A stretch of DNA of 64,000 nucleotides from Straminergon stramineum. Its lineage: Eukaryota; Streptophyta; Bryopsida; Hypnales; Calliergonaceae. The notes beneath the pieces are model-generated. The model had not been told where the DNA came from and did not search any database. It saw only the letters and a program-made list of their open reading frames with translations. The stretch is taken from positions 15,998,501 through 16,062,500 of the forward strand of contig OY987268.1 in the NCBI GenBank assembly GCA_963920665.1, in the 5' to 3' direction. Positions 26,003-38,929 of this stretch are shown one piece after another. Each line of letters opens with the position of its first letter. Positions within the stretch are counted from its first letter, which is position 1. A program made the translations under genes and the position numbers.

Positions 26003-26579
26003 CTCCCTCTATCCCAAAATAAATCTGAGATTTCCAAATATACTTGTTCCAAATTAAATTTTTTGGGGTGCAAGAAATCATCACTCCACAACTTGATCGA
26101 CAACAACTAAAGTTAGATGGCACACCCATAAGCAAAAGGATTTGCAAATAATATTATTTAGCAGTTTGATCTTTGCAAAGGCAGTCGAAATGCAACCTCT
26201 AACCAACCAAAGGCAAAGAATTCAACCCACAATTGTATAGAAATTGCTACTAACAAATCTCTGGTAAGAATTTCCTAGAGTTAAATCACAAGACATTGTT
26301 GGAATTGAATATAGAAGACATCAATAGATCAACCATACCAACATTGCTCGAAAAATGATCAAAACTAATACCACTGGAGCAATTCCAAAAAGGGGGGAAA
26401 TTTGTCACTTTTGATGCTTGTTTTCAATATGCATTGTTCCACTATTCACTTCCACTCTCATACCTAGTAGGATTTATTAAAAGCTACAATAACTATGCAA
26501 TCGGCTAAAATTAGGAAAAACCTACATGTTAATCTAGCCATTTTCAAGAAATCGAGGATTTATTTTAGGATAGAGGGAG
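26003..26579. mobile_element. Stowaway-like MITE, 577 bp
   Basis: The left end starts CTCCCTCTATCCCAAAATAA and the right end, reversed, starts CTCCCTCTATCCTAAAATAA. The inverted repeat runs about 32 bp with four mismatches. A TA dinucleotide lies directly outside each end (26001-26002 and 26580-26581), the target duplication of Tc1/mariner-type elements. The ends fit the Stowaway signature CTCCCTCC. Nothing inside looks like a transposase. Confidence 0.85.
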
Positions 26580-26581
26580 TA

Positions 26582-29330
26582 ATAATTTTGATTCTTTATC
26601 TTTAGAAATTTGGTAGCCATCTCATGATGGAAGCTAGCTATCAACCAATCAAGAGGCTCTTTTTGCCATGTGCAAGAGCAAGCTAGTTATTTCCTTTCAC
26701 CCACATTATTAGCACCACTTTCTGTACATGAACAATTATGATTTCTCCAAGCTTCTTCACCTAGGTTTTGTGTATTTGAGCTAGTCCTTTTACCTACTTC
26801 TCTCCCAACCGTTTGTACTGTTGATGCCAATTGCTTTCAATGTTAATGACTTAGACGACTAATTTAGCCAATCTTTCTTGTTTCTTAGAGAGCCGTGTCG
26901 AAGATATTATTGTAAATTGCTTTGTTTTTTTGTTTCCCACAAATTCTCTTCATTTTCTATACTTCATTTACATGCTACCATAACAAAGCTTAAGTGGAGA
27001 GCACTGTAAGAAGATGCTTTTGAGATTGCCTTAACTTGAAAAGTTTATTGTGCCTATCCAAATGCCATCTTTGTAATCTGAAATGAGGGTTTAGAAGATA
27101 TATAATTGTAGTATTAAGCTACAACTTTTCAAGTCATTGTCCAAGTGCTTTGGTTTTGAAGTTTTAAGCAAGAGAATTTAATGGGAAATAGAGTGAAAAT
27201 TCATCAATCATGTTCTCTCATTCATGAATCATCCATGACATTGTATTTAGTCATGGTAAATTGTTTGCAATTATGTTCATACAAGCTTTGTTAATTAAAC
27301 CTTGAAGTGATGAATTTTGTATTGTTGTTCGGTTTTCTTGCTTGAATTGTTGTAAGTTAGATTGTAACTTGTAAGTTATAGTATCATCAACTTCAATTGG
27401 CAATTCTATTGTTTTAGGGTTTCTTGAGCTTGCAATTCTTGCACGTGAAATAGTATTTTGAAAAAAGAAGTTGTCACTTACTTTCATTCATTGCAATGCT
27501 TAGAATAGTCTTTGAAGCCAAATATTTGACTCTCAATTCAACATTTTCTCTAGCTGAATTTGTCCATGTAACTTAAATTATCAACAGAATATTGGTGCTA
27601 TAAATAATATTGAAGCCACGTAGGCTTTGGAAAATGTAAGTTTAGAATAATCGTTGGTATCAAGTGGTATTGGATTCCCACCTTATCTTATGTTTTTGAT
27701 AGACAATCTTAGTGCCAATAGCATTAATGGCTTCACTTCATGCATGAGAGCCTTCATTAGAATTGTTGGTAAGCTACCATATAGATTCAATTGTTTGCAC
27801 AGTCTTCACACTCAATCCTGTAGATTACATTCTCTTCAGTCCAAAACCCTTTAAGTTAGGTTGTTTGTTTGTTTTGTCTTGTTTGTTATGTTGAGATCTC
27901 TTGAATTAGTCATCCACCCATCGCATTCTTGGTAGCGTCGGGAAGCTCTTTGCAAGGAGGGGTGCATGGGCTTTGTTTCATGGTATTCCGACTCACAATG
28001 TGAAAGTTATTGAATTTTGAAGTATTTTTGAATTACAGAATTAGAAAATTACTTTTTCTTTTCTTTTGGATGTGGCAACGGCAAAAGGCACACTAGTGTA
28101 CCTTAAATTGTTTTTGTTTTTGTTTTTTTTGTTTTTTTTGTTACAATGAGATCTTTGGAACCATGCATCTCCTAGTCGTGTTCTTGGTACTGTCAAAAAA
28201 TCCTTGGCAAGGAGGGGTGCAAGGCTTTGTTTCATGGCACTTGAACATACATTGTTTGAGGATGCCTATATACTATCATATTAATAATAAAATATAAGAC
28301 TTTTGTGCAATCTAGAATAAGACCATTTTTAACTCAAGTCACGCCCACTTGTTAGCTTTGAGATTATGTCACTAGTGTTTTGAAACATTCAAAAAAAATT
28401 TGTTCATTGAGTTAGGTTTTGTGATTTTGGATATCCATGATTATGGAACCTTACATTGCTAAGTCCTAGATTAGTAATCTAATCATTGTAGATGGAATGT
28501 GCAACTCCACCCATTTGATCAACCTCGGGAACCTAAATTTAGAACGATGCCCACTTAGGGCCTCCTACCATCTGAACCTACTGGACACAAAAAGTACTAA
28601 AAGATAAGAAGAGTTCCATTGATCATTGGAAAATGAATTCCATCGATATCCGTGCATTCCATACTAAAGAAGGAACATAACCTTGCTTTCTATATTTTAG
28701 TATTGGTGAATGCACCTACCCATTGATACATGGCAAAAGACTCTTATTCATGGTGGTTTTGTCTATTGAAAAGATAGGACTTTTTGCTAATAGCCATATT
28801 GTATACATATACTCATCTTCAAATGAATATTAAACCATTAGTGTTTGAACAAAGTATAATAACAATACTTTTAGAGAATCTTAGTAAACTGTACAAACTC
28901 CAAAATACGCATGCCACTCAAGAACACAAGACATTTCTTTCTTGTTTTTATGACATCTCACACATCACTAATTTTAGAAGCCTAGGATCATCTCATACAT
29001 CATCAAACCCTTAGTGCTAAAATGGTCAAAAGTAGCCACTTCTATAATTATGTATAGGAGTTGAAATGCATTGTCAATTTGGGAAGCTTACACTAATAGG
29101 AACACTCAAGTATTCATTTCTTACACTTTTGAACAATGAATTCAACACATTAGGAAAATTCTGAACCCTACAGAAGGCCACAAGTCTACATGGCAATGGT
29201 GCAATTATAGCGGAAAAAAAGCCTTTTTCTTAAACATCCTAGAATAGGCCTTTATTTGAGCATTTCCATTCTAAATCTTTTCAGACAACAAACCATACCA
29301 TTTTTTTTCCAAACCATCCTAAGTACCATT
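26582..29330. other. AT-rich intergenic DNA with short duplications
   Basis: Two similar blocks lie at about 27910-28000 and 28160-28250 (shared 'tggcaaggaggggtgca' type phrases and 'ggctttgtttcatggcat/cac'). A relative of the 27970-28105 stretch occurs at about 42680-42820 ('caaggcacactagtgtac'). No gene was recognised. Confidence 0.45.
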
Positions 29331-29699
29331 TTTGCGCATTCTCATAGTAGTCTAGTACAAATTTCTACAATTGAATTTTGTAAAAAAAAAACTTTTTCTT
29401 TTCATTTTTTTCTCACTGCCCTAAAAGGTGACAGATTTTCACAATTTCTGCCCAAAATATATGCCTCCGGACTTTAGGGATTAATTTCTACTATTTCCAA
29501 ACTTGTTTGATGAAAAATTAGCACAAAAAGAGTTCCATCTTCATTATTTCTATTCCTTGATTAGAGAAAATTATGCCCCCTACCGTCATTCAATCAGACA
29601 TATGCTAAAATACTTAACATTGCCAGAAACAAGTCGTACACCTTAAGCTTGACATCTAATGAAGTTAGACCAAGTCCAGATATGAAATGTTCTTTTAGG

Positions 29700-30170
29700 C
29701 CTGAGAGAGTGATGCAAAGCATTTGGAATGGGCTTCTGGACTACGGTCGAGCGGAGTGGGCCAACGTGGTGAGCACCAAGCCGAAAAGGTCCCAGGGGGT
29801 CCGGAGTGAGCTCATGAGCTCCTTCGTCAAGCGCAGGTGTAAATTTTGGATTTTCTCTGCGATGGTAGAGGGGCGGCCGAGGTGGTCCCCTGCTGGCCCG
29901 TACGCAGGTTTCGTCTTTCAGCCGCCCTGAGGACGCCCCGACGACTCAGTCAAGCTTGGACTCCTTCTTTGCTGGCCGAGTGAGGCGTCATAGCTTCTCG
30001 TCGTGCTGTGTCCGGGAGTGGGGGCTCTCTGGTGTGTCGGTCTGTCTTGTGCTTTGGGGGGTGTTGGTGTTGGTGTTGTCTTGTCCCCGGCCAGGCCACT
30101 TGTGGCTGGCTGGTTTGTATATTATCTCTGCAATGAAATTAATTCCGTTTCATTTGTGTACAAAAAAAAA
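29700..30170 (+). mobile_element. Poly(A) retroposon (truncated LINE- or SINE-type), 471 bp
   Basis: A GC-rich block sits inside AT-rich DNA and ends in about ten A. It is flanked by a direct repeat: AAATGTTCTTTTAGG at 29685-29699 and ATGTTCTTTTAGG at 30171-30183. The paralogous segment at about 39640-39670 reads straight through (ATGTTCTTCAAGGGTTAA) without the insert. The 3' end before the tail, with 'ctctgcaatgaaatt', is like plant LINE 3' ends. A short open frame at its start (SIWNGLLDYGRAEW) may be a scrap of the LINE ORF. It is too short to be autonomous. Confidence 0.85.
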
Positions 30171-30784
30171 ATGTTCTTTTAGGGTTGACTTGAGCAGTAA
30201 GAGGTGAATTCACATGGATAGAAATAGCTCCATCCTTCTACACTGAATAGTGAAATTAGGTTGCCCCTCACTAATTTCTCGACATTTGACACTAACTAAA
30301 TATTTACAATTAGTGTACAAGAATGAACTACTTTTGAATTTCATATTGTTATATTTGGGACTCATGAACCTCTATGTGTACAAATGGAAATATTTTTATA
30401 AATATTTGTTGACTTTGATGACTTGTAAAGTAACTTTCTTGGGGTAAGGCAACCTAATTTCACTATTTAGTGTAGTGATTATTGCTTTCTGCACTGCCTA
30501 AAATAAATGATAAAAGAACCCTTGTGCTTCCACCTTTAATTCCTCAAATGTGTAAATTCACTCCAGGTCATAGCAAAATCAGGTAACTTAATATCACATG
30601 TACGAAGGAATATTTTCAACAAAAAATCTACAATGGCTGAACTGCAAGCTTCTGAAAGGACCGAGTCTGGGAAGTAAGTTATCCTTAAAGCTTAGCAAGA
30701 GGGGAAGTTCAAATGCCACAGCTCAGTCAGACCTGTACAATAAATGACTTCGTTTCTTTTCTTACAAGATCCCATTTTTACCCT

Positions 30785-31300
30785 AAAGGACCAAGGCACA
30801 TTTTGGGCAGAAATTGTCAAAAACTGCCACTTTTTAGGGCAGCAAGAAAAAAATGAAAAAAAAGGTTTGTTTTTTTCAAAATTCAACCATATAAATTTGC
30901 ACTAGACTTCTTTGGGAACACGTGGAAATTTTATTTTAAACTTTGACAGCACGGATTGAAAGATTATAATGTTTGAAGTTAGGAGAAAAAGTTCTTTTCA
31001 ACCTTGCCCAACAAGGCCTACAAACTTGAACTCCTTCTAGAATGAGATTCTTACACTAAGCATGGTTATTTTTTTTGACATTTTCATTTTAAATCATGTA
31101 AGCTACACACCTGCCAAATTTCAAAATCATAGGAAGAGTTTTGCACATATTGCTCGCAAAGTTCAGGGTAGTATAACTTTTGATCTAGGCACTTGATCAA
31201 AAAGAAAACTAGATTTTTAAGAAGGGGGTACACAGTTACACATTGTGTCCAAATTTCATGAACATCCAACCCAAAATGACTTTGGAAGAACCTACCTGAG
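30785..31300 (-). repeat. Inverted copy of the 38930-39440 repeat
   Basis: Read on the minus strand this block matches 38930-39440 in order: a 'ttttgggttggatgttc' phrase, 'gatcaagtgcctagatcaaaagttat', 'aaatttggcaggtgtgtagctta', 'ggccttgttgggcaaggt' and 'aaaaagtggcagttttt'. It ends next to a TAAAGGACCAA motif. Confidence 0.75.
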
Positions 31301-32000
31301 ATTTCTTTTGTATGTTGAATAAACACTTGATCCTTCAAGGTTTCATGTAAGTAGTTATGGTCAAAGTAATTTGGTGATGACCAAAGGTACCATGTTGTCT
31401 TCAAGGGTTAAAGTAGTTAAAATTCACATTTCAAAATTTTGATATTTTTTACATGTAATAATATATGTGTAGTATTTAATCTCATTTTTTCATAATTAGA
31501 AACATTAAATTGAATTTTATATGAATTTTTAAAAATCACTTGGTAAAAATCATAGAAATTACAAAATGTTTGAAATTTATGAAATTTCTATCAAAAATGG
31601 AAATAATAGTGACAAAGATCATGATGTAATTGGAGTACTACTAAAGCTGACACTAAGAGAAATTCATAGAAATAGTTCTAAAGACGTGTGTTTTGAGCTT
31701 TCAAGATGCTATCTTCAAAGTGTCATAAAAAGTCCAAATTTAATCATTTTGAAAAAAATCAAAATGGAATAAGAAGTAGATTATTGGAGAAATATTTTCA
31801 TAGAAAATCTCAAAAGAATTTGAAATCGAGAACTACATGGAAATTTAGGTTCTTACTTTCAAATTGTTTGTAGGGCTTGCAACATCCTTTAACCCCTAAT
31901 TGCCCAATTGACCATATATGATGGATTTGATATTTTAGGCTTCTTTTGGGATGGATAGTTAAATTCCTTTGACCATTTTTAAAAAATGATAGGTTCAATG

Positions 32001-33363
32001 CCAAGTTTTATGTTTGTATAGTACATGCCCTCCTCCTTTCTTTTGTACAAAGTTTGGTATAGAGTTTATTACTTGAGGCCAACAACTATGAGGTTAGATA
32101 AGGAAGTAGCCTAAAGGTGGTCCACCACCAGTCATGTCACCTTGCAACCTTGAAGTGCTAGAGACATCAAATTCATCAATGGCTTCAAATACTAAAGCTT
32201 AGTATTTGTCACCATGGTGTTTGTTAGGTTCAACATCTTGATCCTTTAGGATTAAATTCCAAAGTGACCACTAAGGCTACACACAAATCATCTTATGCTA
32301 GAGGGATATGTCACATTCCTTGCAAAGAAAAAGTTCATAATTTTTGGAAACCTATCAATTGCCAAAACATTATCAACTCTAGAAGTTGTCATAAATTTAC
32401 AAATGGAATTGGGTTCAAATTGGTCTAGTCTTGCCTTTGATAAGATCAATTCCTTTGTCATTGTTTGTACACGAATCGAGATTCAAACTCTCTAGCTTGG
32501 TCAACCTTGCATTGTTAAAAACATTCATCTTGTCAATTGGTATCAACTTATATTTGGTTTTCTTAATCATTCCTAGGTGGTGAACCCAAATACATCCAAC
32601 AATTACATTCCCAAATGCACTTGGTTGATGGCAAAATCTACAACTGCCAAACATATCAATGATCATATTCTCGCTTGAATCACATGTTTGAGATTATCTA
32701 GCAAATCCCCTTCCTTGAGCCTTCACATAAATTTGGCTAGTAATTACAAGGTGGTTTCTTCTCTCCTAACTATATAATCCTAAAATAAATTAAAGTAAGT
32801 AAGTGGACACTTCCATTTCTATAAGAGTTGAAATATATATCATTTAAGAAGCTTCAAAGAAGCTAACAAAATGTACCAATTAGAAAGAAGAAATTATATG
32901 TACATTTTTAATGATGGATATGTACTTTTAAAGTTATTAGAATCAAATATCAACTCCCTAGTGAACTTTCTATTCAAACTTGAGCACTAATCCTTAACCC
33001 TTAAGAGCTCAAGTCTTTCTATGTGTGTTTTTTCTATGAGAAAAGAACATAGGCATTAGTTATCCCCAATGAATCAAATTGTTTTTCTTTCAAGATTTAA
33101 ACATCTCTATAGATGTTTAACCCCTCAAGGTCCAAGGAGCCTATTTTGAGCCTCTCACCTATTCAACAGGTCAAAGTTGTAACTTGATTTTCCTACATTC
33201 TCAAAAGTATATCTAAGTGAATTTCATATTCTGATGTTCATGTTGAATGGGGAAGTTCAAAAGTACAATTGACATCATGTAATAAGCTTAATGTACAATG
33301 CATACTGTCAATCAAAGTTCAAAATTGTGAAAAAAGTACAGAAATTGCTTAGGCCTTAAGGGG
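32001..33363. other. AT-rich DNA, no gene seen
   Basis: Only short open frames without family pattern occur. Copies of the TTAACCCC-type motif lie at about 32995 and 33117. Confidence 0.4.
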
Positions 33364-35117
33364 TTAAAGAGCTTGTTTACTGGTGTGCTTACCAATTTTG
33401 AGAGTGAAATTGCCTAAAAGTTGTAAGATTATAACAAAAGAAATCTACATATCCTATTTTTAGTATGTTGCCCTTCCTCACAATATTTAAGAAATTTGCA
33501 TACAAGAGTTTTTCGGAATTGGAGGTGACATGAAAAATTTTAAAATTGTATTAGCACACTAAAATGCACTTTCAAAAACCTTAAGTTCAAATGAAGAGCT
33601 ACCCAACTAATTACACAATCCACCTTGCAATTGTTGAAATGCAATTTTTTTTAGAAGTAGAAATTGCAAATAACTCCAAATCAACACTAGCATGTTTAAA
33701 TTTTCCATAGTGAAAACCATGAAAACACTTTACTCTTTCTTCTGGGACTATTTTTAGAGCAAATGGATAAGTTCTATTTTTAAGATCTCAAATCAAGTGA
33801 ACTTTGCAAAGTTTGCTCAAAGCCTAGAAATGAAGTAAAATTAGATTATACTAGGTGGAGGGATAGACTTGAACACTTCGAAAGGTACCATGTTTTATCT
33901 TGCACCTGCCTTGAAAATTAAAACTTTCTTTTTCCAAATCTATATGCATGTTGAATTGCAAGTTATTACAATTGGAGTTGGATAGTAGTCCAATATTGTA
34001 ACTAGCCCTACTTTCTATGAGTGAAACTTTGTCTTCACATAGAATTAAGTAATCCACACAATGCATCCAATGAAATTATAACTCCTAAAGTATAGCAATG
34101 GTACATGTATGCTCATCCAACTTTTCTTTTTCTTTTTGTTAATAAATTATATATAAATAATAGTAGTATTTGAATTGAAGCATGTGTTCATGATTAAAGG
34201 TATATTACTATGCTACCATTATAACAATAGACAAATAGAAGTCACATGCAACCCACTTTTATCTTTGTTCTTGGCACTTGTCAAAATAGTTATGAATTTT
34301 TGAAGTTGTATTGACAAGTTTTTCAAAGCATCCCTACTTTGAATTGTTTGTTGTTGGCCCATTGAAGAATCCAATATGTAGCTTTGTTTGAGTAGGGAGT
34401 GATGTAGGTTTGGCTTTCCAATTGGGAGACATTACCTTCAAGCATTAATTGTCATCATGTTCACTTTGTACATTAGAACACCAATGCAAATGCAACAAAG
34501 GAAATGGAGTAGTCAACTTCTTTACCTTTGTTCATATGTTCTAGGAATTCTCATTTTGAAATACAAGATGCTAGACATTTGTCGTATTGGGAAAGAAAGT
34601 CATTGACATTTAATTGATTTGAGTATACAAGGGCAAAAGTTTATCTTTGTGTTGATTTGGGTCTAATGATATTCCCATGGTACTCCTAATTTGATTCATT
34701 CCTTTGCCTCCAATATGTTTGAGAAGTGACAAAATTGTCATGTATTTGGATTGGATGGTGTTCTAATTCACCATTGGAAATTTTAAAATGATAATGATAA
34801 TTTAGAGTTAATTGCAATTTCTATTTATTAAAAAAAATTGCATTTCAACAATTACAAGGTTGATTTTGTAAAGAGTTTGATAGCTCTTCATTTGAACTTA
34901 AGGTTTTTGGAAGTGCATTTTAGTGTGCTAACACAATTTTTAGTTGGTCTTGTCACCTTCAATCCCAAAAAATTCTTATATGCAAATTTCTAAAACATTG
35001 GAAGAGGGGTATTATACTAAAAATAGAAAACATACAATTCTCTTGTTATAGTCTCACAACTTCTATACAATTTTTGCACTCAAAATTGGTGTACAAACTA
35101 ATAAGTAAGCTCTTTGG
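33364..35117. repeat. Inverted-repeat arms (33364-33680 and 34803-35117) flanking a 923-bp unit
   Basis: The left arm reversed matches the right arm in order: 'tgcatttcaacaattgcaag', 'agctcttcatttgaac', 'agtgcattttagtgtgctaa', 'tatgcaaatttct' and 'actcaaaattggt'. Between the arms lies a unit also found at 47667-48851. A further relative of the right arm lies at about 41500-41710 and ends at the motif TTAACCCCTAAAGGACCAA. Confidence 0.75.
33843..34765 (+). repeat. 923-bp duplicated unit, copy 1 (empty of the TIR insert)
   Basis: It runs from AGATTATACTAGGTGG to GGATGGTGTTCTA and is nearly identical to 47667-48851, apart from a 256-bp insertion (plus the 4-bp duplication) in the latter. The unit has no TIRs and no coding capacity that I recognise. 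The site GAAA at 34501-34504 is the uninterrupted counterpart of the insertion site. Confidence 0.85.
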
Positions 35118-38100
35118 ACATCCATATGGTTAGATTTTGAAAAAAAAACATTTTTTTTCATTTGGGATAACTCTAAGCCCATGCTCTTTTTTCATTGTCA
35201 AAACACACTTGGAAAGGCTTGGGCATTTAGGGGTTAAATCAACATAATAGGTTAAAATCTTGTCACTGTTGACTAGTAATTTTAAAACCAATATTAGTTG
35301 GAAAGGGGTATTGCTAATCCATGACCATCTGTTTGGAATCAGAATCAAATCTTGTAATTTAAGCATTTGACATGGCAATAATATTAAAGTCCAATATGTC
35401 ATGTGAGTAGGATGTGACCAGAGTTACCATTGTGATTTTATTTCACAACTCTAATATGTGGTTCATTTTTTATTTTTGTTTAAAAAAACAGAGAAAAGAA
35501 AAAAAAAGAAAAAAAGAAAAAGAAAAAAGAAATAAAAGAAAAAATCCTTTTTCTGGTACAGCCTAGGTTCCTGGGCATTTATCTAATTCTTTTCTATTCT
35601 AAAGTATTCACTTTACCACTACTAATCTTAGTTCATACAAAACATGTATGTACTACACCTGTAACAATCTGAGATAATCCTTACCTTCTTATCACATACT
35701 TCTCGGTATATATTTTTGGCAAAGCAAAAACACTATACCTTCATCAACACAATTTTCTACACATATAGGTGCAGTTGTGTGTAAGAATTTTTGATACTAT
35801 ATGTAAATTGAGTACCATAGCATCTGCCAATCTAGAAGATACAACTTTTACCAACAATGTCCATATTGTGTAGAAACATCACATAATAATAATACATTGT
35901 AACGTTTCTATATAAAGGATCACAAATGAACCAACTAGAATCATAAAGTATTCGTAAAACGTCCAAAATACTCCGAGAGGTCGTGGGCCTCACTTGTGCC
36001 CATCCCAAGAACAAAACAAACCAATGTGATGTTAGTGAGGATACAACAGGTGTCTACAGCCCACAACACTTGTTATTGCTTTCACCCGGAAAATTTTAGA
36101 TAAAGACATACAAATACTCTCATACAACCTTCAACAAAATCACAACCTGAGAAGACATAGTAGCAGACTGCGACGATGCCATTTTTCCTTCACCGCAACC
36201 CAACTGTGTAACCACAGTAGAACCCAGCTAGATATCAAGAGAGACTTTTTTCAACACCGCAAATGTTCAAAACTGCGAATGAATATAGAGATTTGATCGT
36301 TGTACATGCAGAAGATACTTCACACAGACAACCAAATAGCTTCACAAGTGGTATAAGAACGACTGAATTACTGGGCTAATTTGGAGGTCTCAATAACGTT
36401 TATTGGGGTCTGTTGTGGCACCATGGGTCCCATTGATACCCAGTGTCAGATCAACTCATGTTAATTACTTTTGTCGGTTATGGGCCCCATTACTAAGGGG
36501 GCGCCATACCATGAATAGCTGTACCCAATTATAAAACTGAGTCCTAGATTACAATCTTTTATTTCAGATGTTGGTTGAATATCCAATTGGTCATTTACCA
36601 TTCATTTTGGTAATTCAATCCAATCACTTAGTCTCCATATCCCCTGTATATCCACTTCACATGTCAGGGTGGCTACCATTACTCTCCTGTTATGATTTTA
36701 AGCTATTAATAGCTTTAAATCACTAAATGAAAAAAATATAGTGATAGATAATATATCCCTATATTCAAAAACCATCATTTTCGTAAGGGTGGGAGGGTGG
36801 GATTTTTTTGGCAAGCAATCTAAATATCTATATCTGTCTTCCATATTTTTAAGGTATCAGAACCTTAAAATATCATACGAGAGTATTTTCTACTCTCTTT
36901 GTTGCTGTGATTGCTGATAAAATTTAGAGTTTTCAGTATTAGTCTTGAAACTAACACTAGAAAAAGAATTCAAGAAAAAAAGAAAAAAGAAAAAAAGAAA
37001 AAAAGAAAAAAAGAAAAAAAAGAAAAAAGAATTTAAATTTTTAAAAAAGAAAATAATAATAATAATATATATATATATATAATGTGAAAAAATCTAATAT
37101 TTGACTTCATAATCAAAGCATGTCTCTATATTTCTATATTCAGGAGCTTTTCTCTTAGAAAATGTTGTTTCACAATCATCCCAATACTAATAGTTGGGGA
37201 TGAAAGCTAGAAAATCCTTGAAAGGTAAGTGTTCGAGGTTAATTTTATTTGGTAATCCTTCTTTTAGAGGTTTATCATGATTGTTTGTTTGCGAAGATAA
37301 TTGCACCTATTTGTGGCCTTTTCTAACCATCTCCTACAAATTCTTGGGTAAAAATAATGTATTGTCTATATTCATGAGAGCCTAGAATGAGAGCCCACAA
37401 TTGTTTTTTGGCACGCTGATTTTTTATAGTTTATTCAGACGTGTAGTCTTTAAATAATTCCTAAGAAAATAATTTAGAATAATGACTCTCTTGACTTCCA
37501 ACAAAGAATTAAAGCTATTTAACCCCTTAAGAACCAAGGCCTTTTTCTTTTGGCAAAAAGCACTCAAAATTGCCATTTCTATTATAAGATGCGAAAAATT
37601 TGAAAATTTCTTTTTTTTCATATCTAATTCTAGGATCTTGCACTAGACATTTATAAGAATGTGTGATAGAATTTCAAAAGCTTTGACCACAAAGGTTGCA
37701 AGATATCTATTTGTATTTCAAGTGAAGAAAACAAGTTTTTTGCTCCTTCCTTGACAAAATTTTTTGACTTTGAATCTTTTCAATTAAACATTTTTGTACT
37801 ACAAATTCGGAATTATAAAAAATTGTGTTATAGAATTGAATTGAGAGTTTAGGAATAAAATTCAAAAAAATTCATGACATTTTCATTCTTTAAAAAATTG
37901 TTAAGTAGAAGTAGGTCTAAGATTGAACGAAAAATAAAATCATTAATAACTCTAAGATGGAAGTGAAACACAATAATCCCAATAGTGAGATTGTTATAGC
38001 AAGAAAACTTAACCTTCTAAAACAATTATTTTTGGAAAAAATTAAGAAAATTGCATGCAAAAAGAAATCCTACAAGTTATTTTTTTCAAGAGGATGCTTA

Positions 38101-38929
38101 GGTTGCTCAAAACATGTACAAGATTGCCTATACTTTCTCATTATAAGTCCCAATTAGAATGAATAGAATCTTTTCATATAGACAAGAATAATTTCTATGA
38201 AAAATAAAAATTTTAAATTTTTATTTTGACTTTTATGTACTACCCAATGACCTTTGTTTTGGACTAAGGGTGGCATAACTTTTGCTTTGGGACACTGATT
38301 GGAATAAATTATACTCTCCAAAAGCTAATGTATTTTTTTAGCTATCTTCAAAAAAGTTTCAAAAAAATCACATTAAAAATTGAGATCATAGGAACCTAAT
38401 TAAACTTTGTAGTGTCCCAAGGGGATACTTGGTCCTCTAGGGGTTGATAGGAACATTGCTCAATTGCTTATTGGGATACAATATGATGTAGTTCCCTTAC
38501 TACCAACACCAAACTTTTGAGATTTTTGTTTTGTCATGTTGTAAGAAATGTTAGAAATACTGTACTTTTCTCAACCCACATCAATATCTACAATCAAAGT
38601 TGTAAGTTTTTGATAACTCTATTGGTGTCTCTTTTCTAATAAGGTATACAACCTGTTTCCAACCCCAACCCCATTTATGCAAGATAGGGTGATCTATTTT
38701 CATGAATGAGGGGAATATGATGTGGTCTTCATAACTTCATTATTATGTGACATATAACAAATTGTCACCTAATCAAGTTGCTAAGACCAATTTTTAGTTT
38801 TGTGCTTTTTGAAAATAGGTTTGCATATACATCAAGAACAAGTCGAACTATAATCTACACTTCCTTGATCCCTAAACGACAATTGTCCATTGAATAGACA
38901 ATTGAGAATCTAAGTAGGGTCCTATGAAG
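35118..38929. other. AT-rich DNA with low-complexity purine tracts
   Basis: Two purine runs of A with spaced G lie at about 35490-35545 and 36970-37030, and an AAT/AT microsatellite at about 37050-37080. The stretch between them (35.56-36.96 kb) is somewhat richer in GC. It contains 'ggtatcagaacc' near 36855, weakly like a tRNA-Met primer-binding site, so a decayed LTR is possible but unproven. TTAACCCC-type motifs lie at 35227, 37519 and 38431. No gene was recognised. Confidence 0.35.

Larger units (their letters stand above)
29335..32000 (+). repeat. Duplicated segment, copy 1 (copy 2 about 39298-41236)
   Basis: Ordered blocks match: 29335-29690 with 39298-39655, 30184-30775 with 39656-40275, and 31345-32000 with 40600-41236. 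Shared phrases include 'catagtagtctagtacaaat' and 'tgtagtatttaatctcat'. Copy 1 is interrupted by a retroposon (29700-30170) and by an inverted block at 30785-31300 that matches 38930-39440 reversed. Confidence 0.8.

Noticed and set aside
36850..36865. 'ggtatcagaacc' as a primer-binding site of an LTR retrotransposon
   Set aside because: Only a partial match to the usual tRNA-Met site, and no paired LTR or pol motif is visible nearby.
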